Origin: Variovorax sp. PBL-E5 | GTDB taxonomy: Bacteria > Pseudomonadota > Gammaproteobacteria > Burkholderiales > Burkholderiaceae_C | DNA: 64,000 nt | NCBI RefSeq assembly: GCF_901827185.1 | Contig: NZ_LR594671.1 | Coordinates: 5,388,001 to 5,452,000 of the forward strand | Direction: 5' to 3' | Shown here: positions 16,369 through 26,052 of the stretch, piece by piece | How the letters are laid out: each line of letters begins with the position of its first letter | Position numbering within the stretch: position 1 is the stretch's first letter | Position numbers and translations under genes: made by a program | The notes under the pieces: model-generated | What the model saw: the letters and a program-made list of their open reading frames with translations, nothing else | Databases searched by the model: none | What the model was told of the DNA's origin: nothing

Positions 16369-17898
16369 TCAGAACGGCTCGATGAAGCGCTTGCGTTCCG
16401 AGCGCGGCGCCGCGGGCGGCAAGGTATCGAGCGTACGCAGCAGCAGCTCGCGCGTGTCCGCGGGATCGATCACGTCGTCGTAGCCGAAGTGGCTCGCGGC
16501 CGCCACGGCGGTGTGCTCGTCCTTCAGCGCCTGCGTGAGCCGCGCATGCAGCGCAGCGCGCTCGGCGGGATCCTCGATCGCATCGAGTTCCTTCCCGTGG
16601 ATGATGTTGACCGCGCCTTCGAGGCCCATGCCGCCGTATTCCGCGGTCGGCCATGCGAGCAGGACCGCGGGATCGAGCGGCTGCGAACCCATGATGTAGT
16701 AGCCGAGCCCGTAGGCCTTGCGCAGCACCACCGTCATCAGCGGCACCGTGGCGTTGGCGATCGCGGCCAGCAGCCGCGCGCTGTGGCGGACCAGGCCGGT
16801 GCGTTCGGCATCCGGCCCCACCATGAGGCCGGGCGTGTCGCACAGCAGCAGCAGCGGAATGTCGAAGGCGTCGCAGATCTGCACGAAGCGCGCCGCCTTC
16901 ACCGAACCGTCGCTGTCGATCGCGCCGGCCAGTTGCGTCGGCTGGTTCGCGACCACGCCCACCGCACGGCCGTTCAGGCGGATGAAGGCGGTCACCACGC
17001 AGGCGCCGAAGAGAGGCTTGATCTCCAGCACGCTGTCGATGTCGGCCAGCGTGTCGATCACGCTTCGCACGTCGTAGGACCGCTTGGGGTTCTCGGGCAC
17101 CAGCTCCCGCATCGGCAACTGATCGGCGGCGGCGCCGGGCGCCTGCGCGGGGCCGAAGTAGCCGAGATAGCGCCGCGCGACCTCGGCCGCCTGTGCCTCG
17201 TCGTCGACGACGAGATCGACCACGCCCGATGCCTGGTGCACCTCCATCGAACCGATTTCCTCCGGCGTGTAGCGGATGCCCAGTGCGGCTTCGACCAGCG
17301 GAGGGCCGGCCATGCCCAGCGCCGCGCCGCGCAGCCCGATCAGCAGATCGCACATGCCGGCCAGATTGGCCTGGCCCGCGAACGATCGGCCGGGCACCAC
17401 GCCGACGGTCGGCACCCAGCCCGACAGCCTCGCGAAGACGACGAAGGTCGGTGTCTTGCCGCGCGCCGGGATCAGCATGTCGTGCGGTCGCGCGCCGCCG
17501 CCGTCGAGCCACATCAACACCGGCAGCCGGAACTTCAGCGCATGCTCGAACATGCGCGTCATCTTCTGATGATTGATGGCGCTCTGCGTGCCGGCATGCA
17601 CGGTGAAGTCGTAGAGCAGCAGGTCGACCGGCCGCCCTCCTATCTGCGCGGTGCCCATGACCAGCCCGTCGGCCGCGCCCTCCATTGCGGCGACGGCGGG
17701 CCGTGCGAGGCCGCCGTATTCGACGAAGGTGTCGGGATCGGCCAGCAGGTCGACCACCTCGCGCACGGTGCGGCGCCCGCGCTTGCGCTGGCGCGCGACC
17801 GCGTCGGGCCGCGCCGCGTCGAGCCGCGCGGCCTGCGCGTCGATCACGGCCTGAAGGTCGGGCCGCGCGCAGGGCGTGCCGGCGCTTGATTTGTTCAT
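16369..17898 (-). CDS. Carboxyl transferase domain protein (second acyl-CoA carboxylase beta-like gene)
   Basis: The 509-residue protein has both carboxyltransferase halves: TVREVVDLLADPDTFVEYGG, then NHQKMTRMFEHALKFRLPVLMWLDGGG in the first, and CDTPGLMVGPDAE, VVLRKAYGLGYYIMG and AWPTAEYGGMGLEGAV in the second. The RKAYGLGY loop and WPTAE motif put it in the propionyl-CoA carboxylase-like group, different from the beta chain at 11008. No alpha subunit is adjacent; it would need the one at 8967 or one elsewhere, or act as a biotin-independent decarboxylase or transferase. It is divergent from an acyl-CoA ligase over an 87-bp gap holding a palindromic operator. Start ATG 17898 (MNKSSAG) was chosen by alignment of the conserved N-terminus. 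Confidence 0.88.
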   Translation of the reverse strand: MNKSSAGTPCARPDLQAVIDAQAARLDAARPDAVARQRKRGRRTVREVVDLLADPDTFVEYGGLARPAVAAMEGAADGLVMGTAQIGGRPVDLLLYDFTVHAGTQSAINHQKMTRMFEHALKFRLPVLMWLDGGGARPHDMLIPARGKTPTFVVFARLSGWVPTVGVVPGRSFAGQANLAGMCDLLIGLRGAALGMAGPPLVEAALGIRYTPEEIGSMEVHQASGVVDLVVDDEAQAAEVARRYLGYFGPAQAPGAAADQLPMRELVPENPKRSYDVRSVIDTLADIDSVLEIKPLFGACVVTAFIRLNGRAVGVVANQPTQLAGAIDSDGSVKAARFVQICDAFDIPLLLLCDTPGLMVGPDAERTGLVRHSARLLAAIANATVPLMTVVLRKAYGLGYYIMGSQPLDPAVLLAWPTAEYGGMGLEGAVNIIHGKELDAIEDPAERAALHARLTQALKDEHTAVAAASHFGYDDVIDPADTRELLLRTLDTLPPAAPRSERKRFIEPF

Positions 17899-17965
17899 CG
17901 GATGAATTCTCGCTGGCGCACGATCTAGGGTTGAACCCAATGCGGGTGGGCAAAGTGTCCGCCAA

Positions 17966-17982
17966 GATTGCCAGACAATCAA
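17966..17982. promoter_or_regulatory. Putative GntR operator, site 1
   Basis: GATTGCCAGACAATC is a 15-bp palindrome with six of seven pairs matching, of the ATTG-N5-CAAT form seen for FadR/VanR-type GntR regulators. The 16 bases ATTGCCAGACAATCAA (17967–17982) recur exactly at 26054–26069 beside the gntR gene. The site lies in the 87-bp divergent gap between the carboxyltransferase (16369) and ligase (17986) genes, only 3 bp before the ligase ATG. Binding by the GntR protein is inferred, not shown. Confidence 0.72.
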
Positions 17983-17985
17983 GTG

Positions 17986-19608
17986 ATGCCATCGATAGTT
18001 TCCACGCCATGGTCCGACCCCCGCGTGCCGCCAGCCGACCGCTGCGTGCTGCGGTCGGTGCTCGAACGCTGGGCGGCGGATCGTCCCGACCAAGTGTTCG
18101 CACGGTTCGAGGATGGCGGCGAGTGGACCTATGCGCAGACGCTCAAGGTCGCGCGCGAGGCCGCGGCCGGCCTGGCCTCGATCGGCGTCGAGGCCGGCGA
18201 CAACGTGATGTCGTGGCTGCCGAACGGGCGCGATGCGCTGCGCGTCTGGTTCGGCATTAACCATCTGGGCGCGGTGTACGTGCCGATCAACACCTCCTAC
18301 CGCGGCCGGCTGCTCGAGCACGTCATCGGCAACGCGCAGGCCCGGGTCATCGTGCTGCATGCGGAGCTCGCGCCGCGCCTCGACGGCATCGATCTCGGCA
18401 CGTTGACCGACGCCGTGGTGGTCGCAGGCAGCGGGGTCGGCCTGGGCCCGCTGAAGGTTCACGAGGCCGGCCTGCTCGCGCGCGACGGCAGCCAGCCGCC
18501 GCCGGCCGAGACTATCGAACCCTGGCACGACCAGTCGATCATCTACACCTCGGGCACCACCGGTCCGTCGAAAGGCGTGCGTTCCAGCTACCTGCACCTC
18601 TACTCGGCGTCTTGGGATCCGGTTCCGTATCTGGACGACACCGATCGCTACCTTATCGCCCTGCCGCTCTTCCATGTCGGCGGCACCGTGCCGGTGTATT
18701 CGATGCTGCTGCGTGGCGGATCGATCGCGGTGACCAGTGGCTTCAAGGTCGGCGGCTTCTGGGAGATGGTGGCCGCCACCGGCAGCACGTTCACAGTCCT
18801 GCTCGCCAGCATGGTCACGCTCCTGACCAAGGCGCCGCCGTCGCCGAAGGACCGTGAACACGGCATGCGCCATGCGCTGATGATCCCGCTGTCGGTGGAC
18901 ACGGAGCAGTTCAAGGCACGCTTCGGCTGCACGATCTACACCGCCTACAACATGACCGAGATCTCGTCGCCGCTCATGTCCGGTGCGCAGCCGAAGGTGC
19001 TCGGCAGTTGCGGCCGGCCGCGCGACGGCGTCGAGGTGCGCATCGTCGACGGCAACGACTGCGAAGTCGCGCGCGGCGAGGTCGGCGAGTTGATCGTCCG
19101 CACCGACCGGCCGTGGGCGCTCAACCATGGCTACTACCGCAACGCCGAAGCCACCGTCGAGGCCTGGCGCAACGGCTGGTTCCACACGGGGGACGCCTTT
19201 CGCATCGATGCCGAGGGCAACTACCACTTTGTCGACCGCATGAAGGACGCGATCCGCCGCCGCGGCGAGAACATCTCGTCCTTCGAAGTCGAGGCCGAGG
19301 TATCGACCTTTCCCGGCGTGCAGGAGGCCGCTGCGGTGGCGGTGCCCAGCGAGCATGGCGAAGACGAAGTGCTGGTGGCGGTGGTCGCGCAGTCGGGCGC
19401 TGCCATCGACTGGGCGCTGCTCGTGGCGCACCTCGTGCCGCGCATGCCGCACTACATGGTGCCGCGCTACTTCCGCGCGATCGAAGCCCTGCCGAAGACG
19501 CCGACGCAGAAGGTGCAAAAGCACGTGCTGCGCGGCGACGGCGTGACGGCCGATACCTGGGACCGCGAGGCCGCCGGCATCCGGCTGCGGAGGCAGAAGC
19601 TGTCCTGA
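17986..19608 (+). CDS. Acyl-CoA ligase (AMP-binding, ANL superfamily), first copy
   Basis: The enzyme should activate a carboxylic acid to its CoA thioester using ATP. The 540-residue protein has the adenylate loop YTSGTTGPSKG (187–197), the A5-type motif YTAYNMTEIS, the WFHTGDAFRIDAEGNYHFVDRMKD hinge region, RRRGENISSFEVE and the catalytic lysine segment PKTPTQKVQKHVL. Wording around RGENISSFEVE and VPRYFR is that of crotonobetaine/carnitine-CoA ligase-like enzymes (CaiC group). ATG 17986 is the likely start; TTG 17968 is in frame but lies inside the operator. No ribosome binding site is visible before ATG 17986. The gene ends exactly where the convergent AraC gene ends (19608/19609). A paralogue lies at 24361. 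Confidence 0.9.
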   Translation: MPSIVSTPWSDPRVPPADRCVLRSVLERWAADRPDQVFARFEDGGEWTYAQTLKVAREAAAGLASIGVEAGDNVMSWLPNGRDALRVWFGINHLGAVYVPINTSYRGRLLEHVIGNAQARVIVLHAELAPRLDGIDLGTLTDAVVVAGSGVGLGPLKVHEAGLLARDGSQPPPAETIEPWHDQSIIYTSGTTGPSKGVRSSYLHLYSASWDPVPYLDDTDRYLIALPLFHVGGTVPVYSMLLRGGSIAVTSGFKVGGFWEMVAATGSTFTVLLASMVTLLTKAPPSPKDREHGMRHALMIPLSVDTEQFKARFGCTIYTAYNMTEISSPLMSGAQPKVLGSCGRPRDGVEVRIVDGNDCEVARGEVGELIVRTDRPWALNHGYYRNAEATVEAWRNGWFHTGDAFRIDAEGNYHFVDRMKDAIRRRGENISSFEVEAEVSTFPGVQEAAAVAVPSEHGEDEVLVAVVAQSGAAIDWALLVAHLVPRMPHYMVPRYFRAIEALPKTPTQKVQKHVLRGDGVTADTWDREAAGIRLRRQKLS

Positions 19609-20463
19609 TCAGGCCGCGAGGCCGCAGCGCGGCCGGGCCGCATCGCCGCTGCCGTACAGCGCGAGCCGGCGGCAGCCGGCGAAGATCGACTTCGGCGTGA
19701 GGCCGAACACCTGCCGCACCGAATGGCTGAAGTGCGTCGAATCGGGGTAGCCCACATCGAGCGCGACGTTCGCGAGGCTGTCGTTCTGCTTCACGTGGTA
19801 GAGCACGCTGCGGGCGCGCTGCCAGGAACGGAAGTTGCGAAAGGACGAACCCACCTCGTCCTTGAAAAGATGCAGGAAGCGCGACACCGACAGGTGTGCG
19901 GCGAGCGCGCATTCCTCGGCCGAGGTGTGCCTGTTCGGGTCGCGCTTGATACCGTCGAGCGCGGTGCGGATGCGGCGATCGATCGCGCGCGGCGCCAGCG
20001 CAGCGCCGAAGAACGCGCGGTCGAAATCGGCCGTGCTCCCGCAGACCCCGCCGCCGTCGAACTGGACGCGCTCCAGCGCGGCGCGCAGCCGGCTTTCATC
20101 CGCCTCAGAGCGCACCGCACCGTTCGCGCCGCGAAAGCATGGCGGCAGCGAATCGCGCGCGATCGTCTCTGCTTCGATGAGGATGCTGAGGATCATTCTT
20201 TCGCCGGCAACGATCCGATGCGGCACGCCCGGCGGCACGACCGACAGCGTCGCCTGTTGCCAGGCGGTCCCGCGCCCGGGTTCGAGAGAAACACGATGCG
20301 GACGCGAGGCCGACAGCGAGAGATAGATCGACCACGCACCCAGGTTGCGCACCGAAGGCTCGCCGAGCAGCCCGACATAGAGCACACGGTCGGCATCGAG
20401 CCACATCATGGCTTGCCAGCGCCGTGCGACGGCCGCTGCAGGCGGAGTCTTGAACTGTTCCAT
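19609..20463 (-). CDS. AraC family transcriptional regulator
   Basis: This 284-residue protein has a cupin-like sensor half (residues ~15–115, with SVVPPGVPHRIVAGE). Its C-terminal half carries two helix-turn-helix motifs of the AraC/XylS type: SAEECALAAHLSVSRFLHLFKDEVGSSFRNF and SLANVALDVGYPDSTHFSHSVRQVFGLTPKSI. It is the last gene of the operon starting with the second acyl-CoA ligase, 33 bp after the acyl-CoA dehydrogenase. It may therefore be expressed along with the pathway it controls. The target and the inducer are unknown. Confidence 0.92.
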   Translation of the reverse strand: MEQFKTPPAAAVARRWQAMMWLDADRVLYVGLLGEPSVRNLGAWSIYLSLSASRPHRVSLEPGRGTAWQQATLSVVPPGVPHRIVAGERMILSILIEAETIARDSLPPCFRGANGAVRSEADESRLRAALERVQFDGGGVCGSTADFDRAFFGAALAPRAIDRRIRTALDGIKRDPNRHTSAEECALAAHLSVSRFLHLFKDEVGSSFRNFRSWQRARSVLYHVKQNDSLANVALDVGYPDSTHFSHSVRQVFGLTPKSIFAGCRRLALYGSGDAARPRCGLAA

Positions 20464-20496
20464 GTTCCGTCCGGGTCTCTCTTCGGGATCGCCGCC

Positions 20497-21699
20497 TCAA
20501 CGGTACTTTGCGAGTTCCATTTTGCCAATCTGCGCCTGGTGCACCTCGTCCGGGCCATCGGCCAGCCGCAACAGCCGCGCGGTCGCGTAAGCGGATGCGA
20601 TGCCGACGTCGTTGTTGGTGCCGCCGCCGCCGAAGGCCTGGATGGTCCAGTCGATCACCTGGCAGGCCATCTGCGGCGCGGCCACCTTGATCATCGCGAT
20701 CTCGGCCTTGGCCACCTTGTTGCCGACCGTGTCCATGCGGTGTGCCGCGTTCAGCGTGAGCAGGCGCGCCTGCTCGATCAGGATGCGCGACTGCGCGATG
20801 CGCTCGACCGTCACGCCCTGCTGGGCGATCGGCTTGCCGAAGGCCACCCGCGACAGGCTGCGCCTGCACATCAGCTCCAGCATGCGTTCCGCCAGCCCGA
20901 CCAGCCGCATGCAGTGATGGATGCGGCCCGGCCCGAGCCGGCCCTGCGCGATCTCGAAACCCCTGCCCTCGCCCAGCAGCATGTTTGACGCGGCCACCCG
21001 CACGTCCTTGAAAGTGACCTCGGACGCACGGTCGGGCACGCCGTAGAAGCCGAACACCGCGATCGGCCGCACCACCGTCACGCCCGGCGTGTCGAGCGGC
21101 ACGAGGATCATCGACTGCTGCTTGTGCCGATCGGCGTTGCCGGGGTCGGACTTGCCCATGAAGATCGCGATCTTGCAGCGCGGATCGGTCGCGTTGGTGG
21201 TGTACCACTTGTGGCCGTTGATGACGTATTCGTCGCCGTCGCGCACGATGCTCGACGCGATGTTGGTCGCATCGCTCGACGCGACCGCCGGCTCGGTCAT
21301 GGCGAAGCAGGACCGGATCTCGCCGGCCAGGAGCGGCTTGAGCCAGCGCTCCTGATGCTCGGGCGATCCGTAGCGCGCCAGCACCTCCATGTTGCCGGTG
21401 TCGGGCGCCGAGCAGTTGAACACCTCGGGCGCCAGGTGCGAACGGCCCATGATCTCGCACAGCGGCGCGTACTCGAAGTTGCTCAGGCCCGCGCCATGCT
21501 CCGACGCGGGCAGGAAGAGATTCCACAGCCCGGCCGCGCGCGCCTTCGGCTTGAGCTCGTCGAGGACCGGCGCCACCTTCCACGGCCCGAGCGCCTCGGT
21601 CTCCTTGTAGTAGCGCTTCTCGTTGGGATAGATGTGCTCTTCCATGAAAGCCGCGAGCCGCTTCTGGAGATCCTGGACCTTGGGGGAGAAATCGAACAC
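20497..21699 (-). CDS. Acyl-CoA dehydrogenase, ACAD10/11-like
   Basis: The 400-residue flavoprotein has [20 protein letters not shown] (FAD/substrate region), [28 protein letters not shown], the [13 protein letters not shown] segment and a C-terminal [28 protein letters not shown]. The [17 protein letters not shown] and GRIHHCMR wording is that of ACAD10/ACAD11 and bacterial relatives such as LvaC. The next gene upstream encodes an APH-type kinase, the partner domain fused to ACADs in ACAD10/11. In those systems the kinase phosphorylates a 4-hydroxyacyl-CoA and the ACAD eliminates the phosphate; the same role is inferred here. GTG 21699 behind AAGAGG is the best start; the frame is open much further upstream. 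Confidence 0.88.
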   Translation of the reverse strand: MFDFSPKVQDLQKRLAAFMEEHIYPNEKRYYKETEALGPWKVAPVLDELKPKARAAGLWNLFLPASEHGAGLSNFEYAPLCEIMGRSHLAPEVFNCSAPDTGNMEVLARYGSPEHQERWLKPLLAGEIRSCFAMTEPAVASSDATNIASSIVRDGDEYVINGHKWYTTNATDPRCKIAIFMGKSDPGNADRHKQQSMILVPLDTPGVTVVRPIAVFGFYGVPDRASEVTFKDVRVAASNMLLGEGRGFEIAQGRLGPGRIHHCMRLVGLAERMLELMCRRSLSRVAFGKPIAQQGVTVERIAQSRILIEQARLLTLNAAHRMDTVGNKVAKAEIAMIKVAAPQMACQVIDWTIQAFGGGGTNNDVGIASAYATARLLRLADGPDEVHQAQIGKMELAKYR

Positions 21700-21728
21700 G
21701 TGATGCCTCTTGCTTGCTGATGTGCGCG

Positions 21729-22772
21729 CTAGCGCTGGGATGCGGGAAAGTGCGCCTCGACCTGCTTCCAGGCCGCCTCGGCGATCGGCCTTGCGCGCGC
21801 GCCGGTCTCGCGCGCCTGGCTGCTGGATGCCGTGCCGTCGGCCGCCCGCTTCAGGATGCCGTGCAGGATCGCGGCCAGCCTGAACATGCTGTAGGCCAGA
21901 TAGAACTCCCAGTGCGCGGGATCGATGGGCGCGCGGCCGGTGCGGCGGCAATAGGTCTGCAGGTAGACCTGCTCGTCGGGGATGCCGAGCGCCGCGTAGT
22001 CGGTGCCGGCCATGCCGCGGAACTGCGACGCGGTGAGCCGCCACGGCAGCGCGTGGTAGGCGAAGTCGGCCAGCGGATGGCCCAGGGTCGACAGCTCCCA
22101 ATCGAGCACCGCCAGCACGCGCGGTTCGGTCGGATGGAAGATCATGTTGTCGATCCGCAGGTCGCCGTGGAAGATGCAGGTGCTGTCGTCGAACGGCACG
22201 TGCCGGGGCAGCCATTCGATGAGCCGCTCCATCGCCGGGATTGCGGGCGCCCCGGGCGACACTGCCTCGTGGTATTGCCGGGTCCAGCGTCCGATCTGGC
22301 GATCGAAGAAGTTGCCAGGGCGGCCGTAGTCCGCCAGGCCGACGGCCCGATGGTCGACGCGATGCAGCTCGGCGACCACGCGGTTCATGTCGTCGTAGAT
22401 GGCAGCGCGCTCGGGGTTCGAGAGCCCCGGCAGGGTCGGGTCCCAGAAGATGCGGCCGTCGACGAAGGCCATGACGTAGAACGGCGTGCCGATGACCTCC
22501 GCGTTGCCGCAGAACCCCAGCGCCGGCGCGACCGGGACCTGCGTATCGCGCAAGGCGCTGATCGCGCGGAATTCGCGGTCGACCGCATGGGCCGAGGGCA
22601 GCAACACGCCATCCGGCTTCTTGCGCAGCACGTAGCGCGTGCCCTTCGCGCCGGTGAGCAGAAAGGTGGGGTTGGATTGGCCGCCCTCGAAAGGCTCGCG
22701 CTCCAGCGGCCCTTCGAAGCCCTCCACGTTCGCGTGCATCCAGGCTTCCAGGCGTTCGTTCGTGTCGTTCAT
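21729..22772 (-). CDS. APH-type phosphotransferase (ACAD10/11 kinase-domain or LvaA-like)
   Basis: The 347-residue protein has an aminoglycoside phosphotransferase/choline kinase fold. It shows the nucleotide-binding start [21 protein letters not shown], the catalytic loop [14 protein letters not shown] and the metal-binding [27 protein letters not shown] openings are typical of the kinase domain of ACAD10/11. In bacteria LvaA, of the levulinate pathway, phosphorylates 4-hydroxyvaleryl-CoA. The gene sits between a carboxyltransferase-type gene (11 bp) and the ACAD (29 bp) in one operon, so the substrate is probably a hydroxyacyl-CoA rather than an antibiotic. ATG 22772 gives [11 protein letters not shown]. 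Confidence 0.88.
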   Translation of the reverse strand: MNDTNERLEAWMHANVEGFEGPLEREPFEGGQSNPTFLLTGAKGTRYVLRKKPDGVLLPSAHAVDREFRAISALRDTQVPVAPALGFCGNAEVIGTPFYVMAFVDGRIFWDPTLPGLSNPERAAIYDDMNRVVAELHRVDHRAVGLADYGRPGNFFDRQIGRWTRQYHEAVSPGAPAIPAMERLIEWLPRHVPFDDSTCIFHGDLRIDNMIFHPTEPRVLAVLDWELSTLGHPLADFAYHALPWRLTASQFRGMAGTDYAALGIPDEQVYLQTYCRRTGRAPIDPAHWEFYLAYSMFRLAAILHGILKRAADGTASSSQARETGARARPIAEAAWKQVEAHFPASQR

Positions 22773-22783
22773 CGGTGGCTCGT

Positions 22784-24364
22784 TCAGATCGGGGAAATGC
22801 CGTGCGGCTTGTCGGGGCAGGCCCGGTGCCGCTTGCGCGGCAGGCATCGTTCGAGGGCGGCGTGCACGACCCAGCGCGTGTCCCTCGGGTCGATCACGTC
22901 GTCGATGCCGAAATGCTCGGCCGCGTGCAGCGCGCCCAGCTGTTCCTTGAAGCGCCCGATCAGCTCGGCGCGCTTGGCCGCCGGGTCGGCGGCCGTCTTC
23001 ACCTGCTTCTGGTAGGCCACGTCCACCGCGCCTTCCACCGACATGGCGCAGATCTCCGCCGTCGGCCAGGCGACGCACAGGTCGGCATCGAAACTGCGCC
23101 CGCCGCACATCGCGATGTAGCCCAGGCCGTAGCCCTTGCGCAGCACCACCGATACGCGCGGCACCGTCGCCTGCCCCAGTTCGAACAGCAGGCGCGCGCT
23201 GCGCCGGGCCAGCGCGGTGTCCTCCGCCTGGCTGCCCACCAGAAAGCCCGGCACGTCCACCAGGTAGACCAGCGGCAGGCCGAATCCGTCGCACAACGAG
23301 ACGAAATGTGCCCCCTTCTCGCAGGCCTTCGCATCGAGCGTGCCGCCCAGGTGCAGCGGCTGGTTGGCCACGATGCCGACCGCCCTGCCCTGGATGCGCG
23401 CGAAGCCCGTGACGAGGTTGGGCGCAAAGCCCGGCTTGATCTGGAAGAGCGAGGCTTCGTCGACGATGCCACGCACCACGTCGCACACGTCGTAGGCCTT
23501 GCGCGGGTTGTCGGGCATCCGATCGAGCAGGGCCGCTTCGAAGCCCGCCTCCGTGTCGCGCGCTTCGACCGAAGGCGCGGGCAGGCGCGAATTCGACGGC
23601 AGGTAGGCGAGGTAGTCGCGCACGCAGGCGAGCGCCTCGGCGTCGTCACCGGCCGCGATGTCGGCCAGGCCGTTCGCATCCGTCTGCACGTGCGCGCCGC
23701 CCAGGCTGTTCTTGTGGGTGACCTCGCCGGTCGCCGCTGCCACCAGCGCAGGCCCGGCGATGCCCATGGTCGAGGTGCCGCGCACCATCACCACGAAGTC
23801 GCACAGGGCCGCGAAATTCGACGGACCCGCGAAGCCCGGGCCCATGATCACCGCCACCGTCGGCACCCAGCCCGACAGCGCGACCGCGGTCTGGAAGTAG
23901 CGCGAGCCCTGCGCGAAGTGCCGGCTGTCCAGTCCTTCCTGGATGCGGTGGCCGCCGCCGTCCAGCAGCAGCACCATCGGGCAGCCGTGCTCCAGCGCAT
24001 GCGTGGCCATGCGCTCGACCTTGGTCTCGCCGATGCGCCCGTTCGAGCCGCCGAGCACCGTGAAGTCGAAGGCGCAGACGCACACGGGCCGGCCGTCGAC
24101 GTAGCCATAGCCGGTCAGCACACCGTCCATCGGCGCTTGCAGATGCCCGGTGTCGAAGGTGTCGCGCTTGGGCTCGACCAGGCCGCCGACCTCATGAAAG
24201 CTCCCGTGGTCGAGCAGCAGCGCAATGCGCTCGCGCGCCGACAGCTTGCCGAGTTCGTGCTGCCGCGCAATGGCCGTCGCGCGCGCGCCGTCGCCCAGGC
24301 CGTCGCGCTTGTGCGTGAACTGCTCGAAGGCCCACCGGGTCGCGCCCGTGGATTCGTCGCTCAT
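22784..24364 (-). CDS. Carboxyl transferase domain protein (third acyl-CoA carboxylase beta-like gene)
   Basis: The 526-residue protein is related to the one at 16369 rather than to the beta chain at 11008. It shows [67 protein letters not shown], a second half with [29 protein letters not shown] and [16 protein letters not shown], and the ending [10 protein letters not shown]. The ATGA overlap with the preceding ligase suggests coupled translation. As with its paralogue no alpha subunit is adjacent. Whether it works with the biotin carboxylase at 8967 or acts without biotin cannot be told from sequence. Confidence 0.88.
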   Translation of the reverse strand: MSDESTGATRWAFEQFTHKRDGLGDGARATAIARQHELGKLSARERIALLLDHGSFHEVGGLVEPKRDTFDTGHLQAPMDGVLTGYGYVDGRPVCVCAFDFTVLGGSNGRIGETKVERMATHALEHGCPMVLLLDGGGHRIQEGLDSRHFAQGSRYFQTAVALSGWVPTVAVIMGPGFAGPSNFAALCDFVVMVRGTSTMGIAGPALVAAATGEVTHKNSLGGAHVQTDANGLADIAAGDDAEALACVRDYLAYLPSNSRLPAPSVEARDTEAGFEAALLDRMPDNPRKAYDVCDVVRGIVDEASLFQIKPGFAPNLVTGFARIQGRAVGIVANQPLHLGGTLDAKACEKGAHFVSLCDGFGLPLVYLVDVPGFLVGSQAEDTALARRSARLLFELGQATVPRVSVVLRKGYGLGYIAMCGGRSFDADLCVAWPTAEICAMSVEGAVDVAYQKQVKTAADPAAKRAELIGRFKEQLGALHAAEHFGIDDVIDPRDTRWVVHAALERCLPRKRHRACPDKPHGISPI

Positions 24365-25992
24365 CGCCTGCTCTTCGGCGCCGCGGGATCGCTGGCACGG
24401 TCGTAGGTAGCGGCAGTGAGGCCCCATTCGCGCAGCTGCTGCTTGCGGATCTTGGCCGTGGGCGTCTTGGGCAGCTCCGCCATGAACTCCACATAGCGCG
24501 GCACCATGAAGTAAGGCAGCCGGTCGTCGAGAAACGCGAGCAGCGCACCCGCCTCCACCTGCGCGTCTTTTCGCAGCACGACGCAGGCCTTGATGTCGTC
24601 CTCGGTCGCATCGCTCGGGACCGCGATCACGGCACATTCGAGCACAGCCGGATGCTCGCTGATCTCCTTCTCGACCTCGAAACTCGACACGTTCTCGCCA
24701 CGCCTGCGCATCGCGTCCTTGATGCGATCGATGAATACGTACTGCCCGTCGAGATCGCGGCGGAAGGCATCGCCGGTGTGCAGCCACTGGTTGCGCCACG
24801 CGGCGGCGGTGGCGACGGGCATGTCGTGATAGCCGTCCATCACCATCCAGGGTTCGTGCGTGCGCAGGACCAGTTCGCCGCTCGTGCCATCGGGCACGGG
24901 GCGGTCGTGTTCATCGACCAGCGCGACCTCGAAATCGGGCCGCGGCCAGCCGACCTTGCCGGGCTCCGCCATGCCGATGGGCGCGCGCAGCACCGTCGAG
25001 CCTTCGGTCAGTCCGTAGCCCGTGCACACGGCCTCGATGCCGAAGCGCTTGATGAACTCTTCCAGCTGCGCCATGACCGGCACCATCACGACGCCGCGCA
25101 GCGGATGGTCGGCATCGTCGGCGCGCGGCGGCTGGCGGTACAGGAAGTTGGCCATCGCGCCCAGCAGCATGGTGCAGGTGCATCCGTACTTGCGCACATC
25201 GTCCCAGAATGTGGTGGCCGAGAAGCGCGGGAGCAGCACCGCACTGCCGCCGCCGATCAGGCTGCCGTAGATGGCCGCCCACTGCCCGCCGATGTGGAAG
25301 AGCGGCAGCGTGCACAGCTGCACGTCGTCCGCGCCCACCAGGCCCAGCACCGTCGGCGACGCGTAGCCGTAGGCATGGGCGTGCGTCACGCGCACGCCTT
25401 TGGACGGCCCGGTTGTGCCGGAGGTGTACAGGATGCCCAGGAGGTCCCACGGATCCACATGCACGGGCACCTCGCGCGGCCCGCGCAGGGCCTCCCACGG
25501 CAGGACCCTGAAGCGCGGCGGCAGCGTGGCCGCATGCGCCGACGCGTCGCCGCGCACCACCACGTGCTCGATCTTCTCCAGCCGGTCGGCCACGTCGGCG
25601 AGAAGGGACAGGTAGTGCGCCTCGATGACGATCAGCTTCGCGCCCGAGTTGTTGATCACATGGGCCAGGATGGAACCCTTGTACGCCGTGTTCACCGGGA
25701 CTTCGACCCGGCCGCTGAGCGACAGCGCGTACCAGGCGATCACGTAGTCGAGGTGGTTGTCGAGCATCAGCAGCGCGAACCCCTGCCGCGCCAGGCCCAG
25801 CCGGCTGAAGCCCGAGGAGAACGCGAGCGATTCCTCGTGGAGCTGCGCATAGCTCATGCCTCGCTCGGTGTCGCGCACCGCCAGCTTGTCGGGAGAGGCA
25901 CGCAAGCGGGCTTCGAACGCCGCGCCGAGCGTGCGCGCCTCGAGCGGTGGCATCGAGTGCGGCGAGGATCCGTCGTGAAGCGTTGAAGTCAT
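24361..25992 (-). CDS. Acyl-CoA ligase (AMP-binding, ANL superfamily), second copy
   Basis: The 543-residue enzyme has the adenylate loop YTSGTTGPSKG (189–199), CTGYGLTEGSTVLRAP, WLHTGDAFRRDLDGQYVFIDRIKD, RRRGENVSSFEVE and the catalytic lysine segment PKTPTAKIRKQQL. It shares the RRRGEN(V/I)SSFEVE block and general layout with the ligase at 17986, so the two are probable paralogues of the CaiC-like group. It is the first gene of a five-gene minus-strand operon: ligase, carboxyltransferase, kinase, ACAD, AraC. It is divergent from gntR, with the shared operator 62 bp upstream of its ATG. Confidence 0.9.
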   Translation of the reverse strand: MTSTLHDGSSPHSMPPLEARTLGAAFEARLRASPDKLAVRDTERGMSYAQLHEESLAFSSGFSRLGLARQGFALLMLDNHLDYVIAWYALSLSGRVEVPVNTAYKGSILAHVINNSGAKLIVIEAHYLSLLADVADRLEKIEHVVVRGDASAHAATLPPRFRVLPWEALRGPREVPVHVDPWDLLGILYTSGTTGPSKGVRVTHAHAYGYASPTVLGLVGADDVQLCTLPLFHIGGQWAAIYGSLIGGGSAVLLPRFSATTFWDDVRKYGCTCTMLLGAMANFLYRQPPRADDADHPLRGVVMVPVMAQLEEFIKRFGIEAVCTGYGLTEGSTVLRAPIGMAEPGKVGWPRPDFEVALVDEHDRPVPDGTSGELVLRTHEPWMVMDGYHDMPVATAAAWRNQWLHTGDAFRRDLDGQYVFIDRIKDAMRRRGENVSSFEVEKEISEHPAVLECAVIAVPSDATEDDIKACVVLRKDAQVEAGALLAFLDDRLPYFMVPRYVEFMAELPKTPTAKIRKQQLREWGLTAATYDRASDPAAPKSRR

Positions 25993-26052
25993 GCCTTGTC
26001 TCTTCTGCGTTGCGGCGTCGCACCCGCTGCGTTGCGCATGATTGTCAGCCGA

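Noticed and set aside
21729..22772. Antibiotic (aminoglycoside) resistance kinase
   Set aside because: The APH fold is there, but the [10 protein letters not shown] opening and the adjacent ACAD gene point to the ACAD10/11 kinase type.
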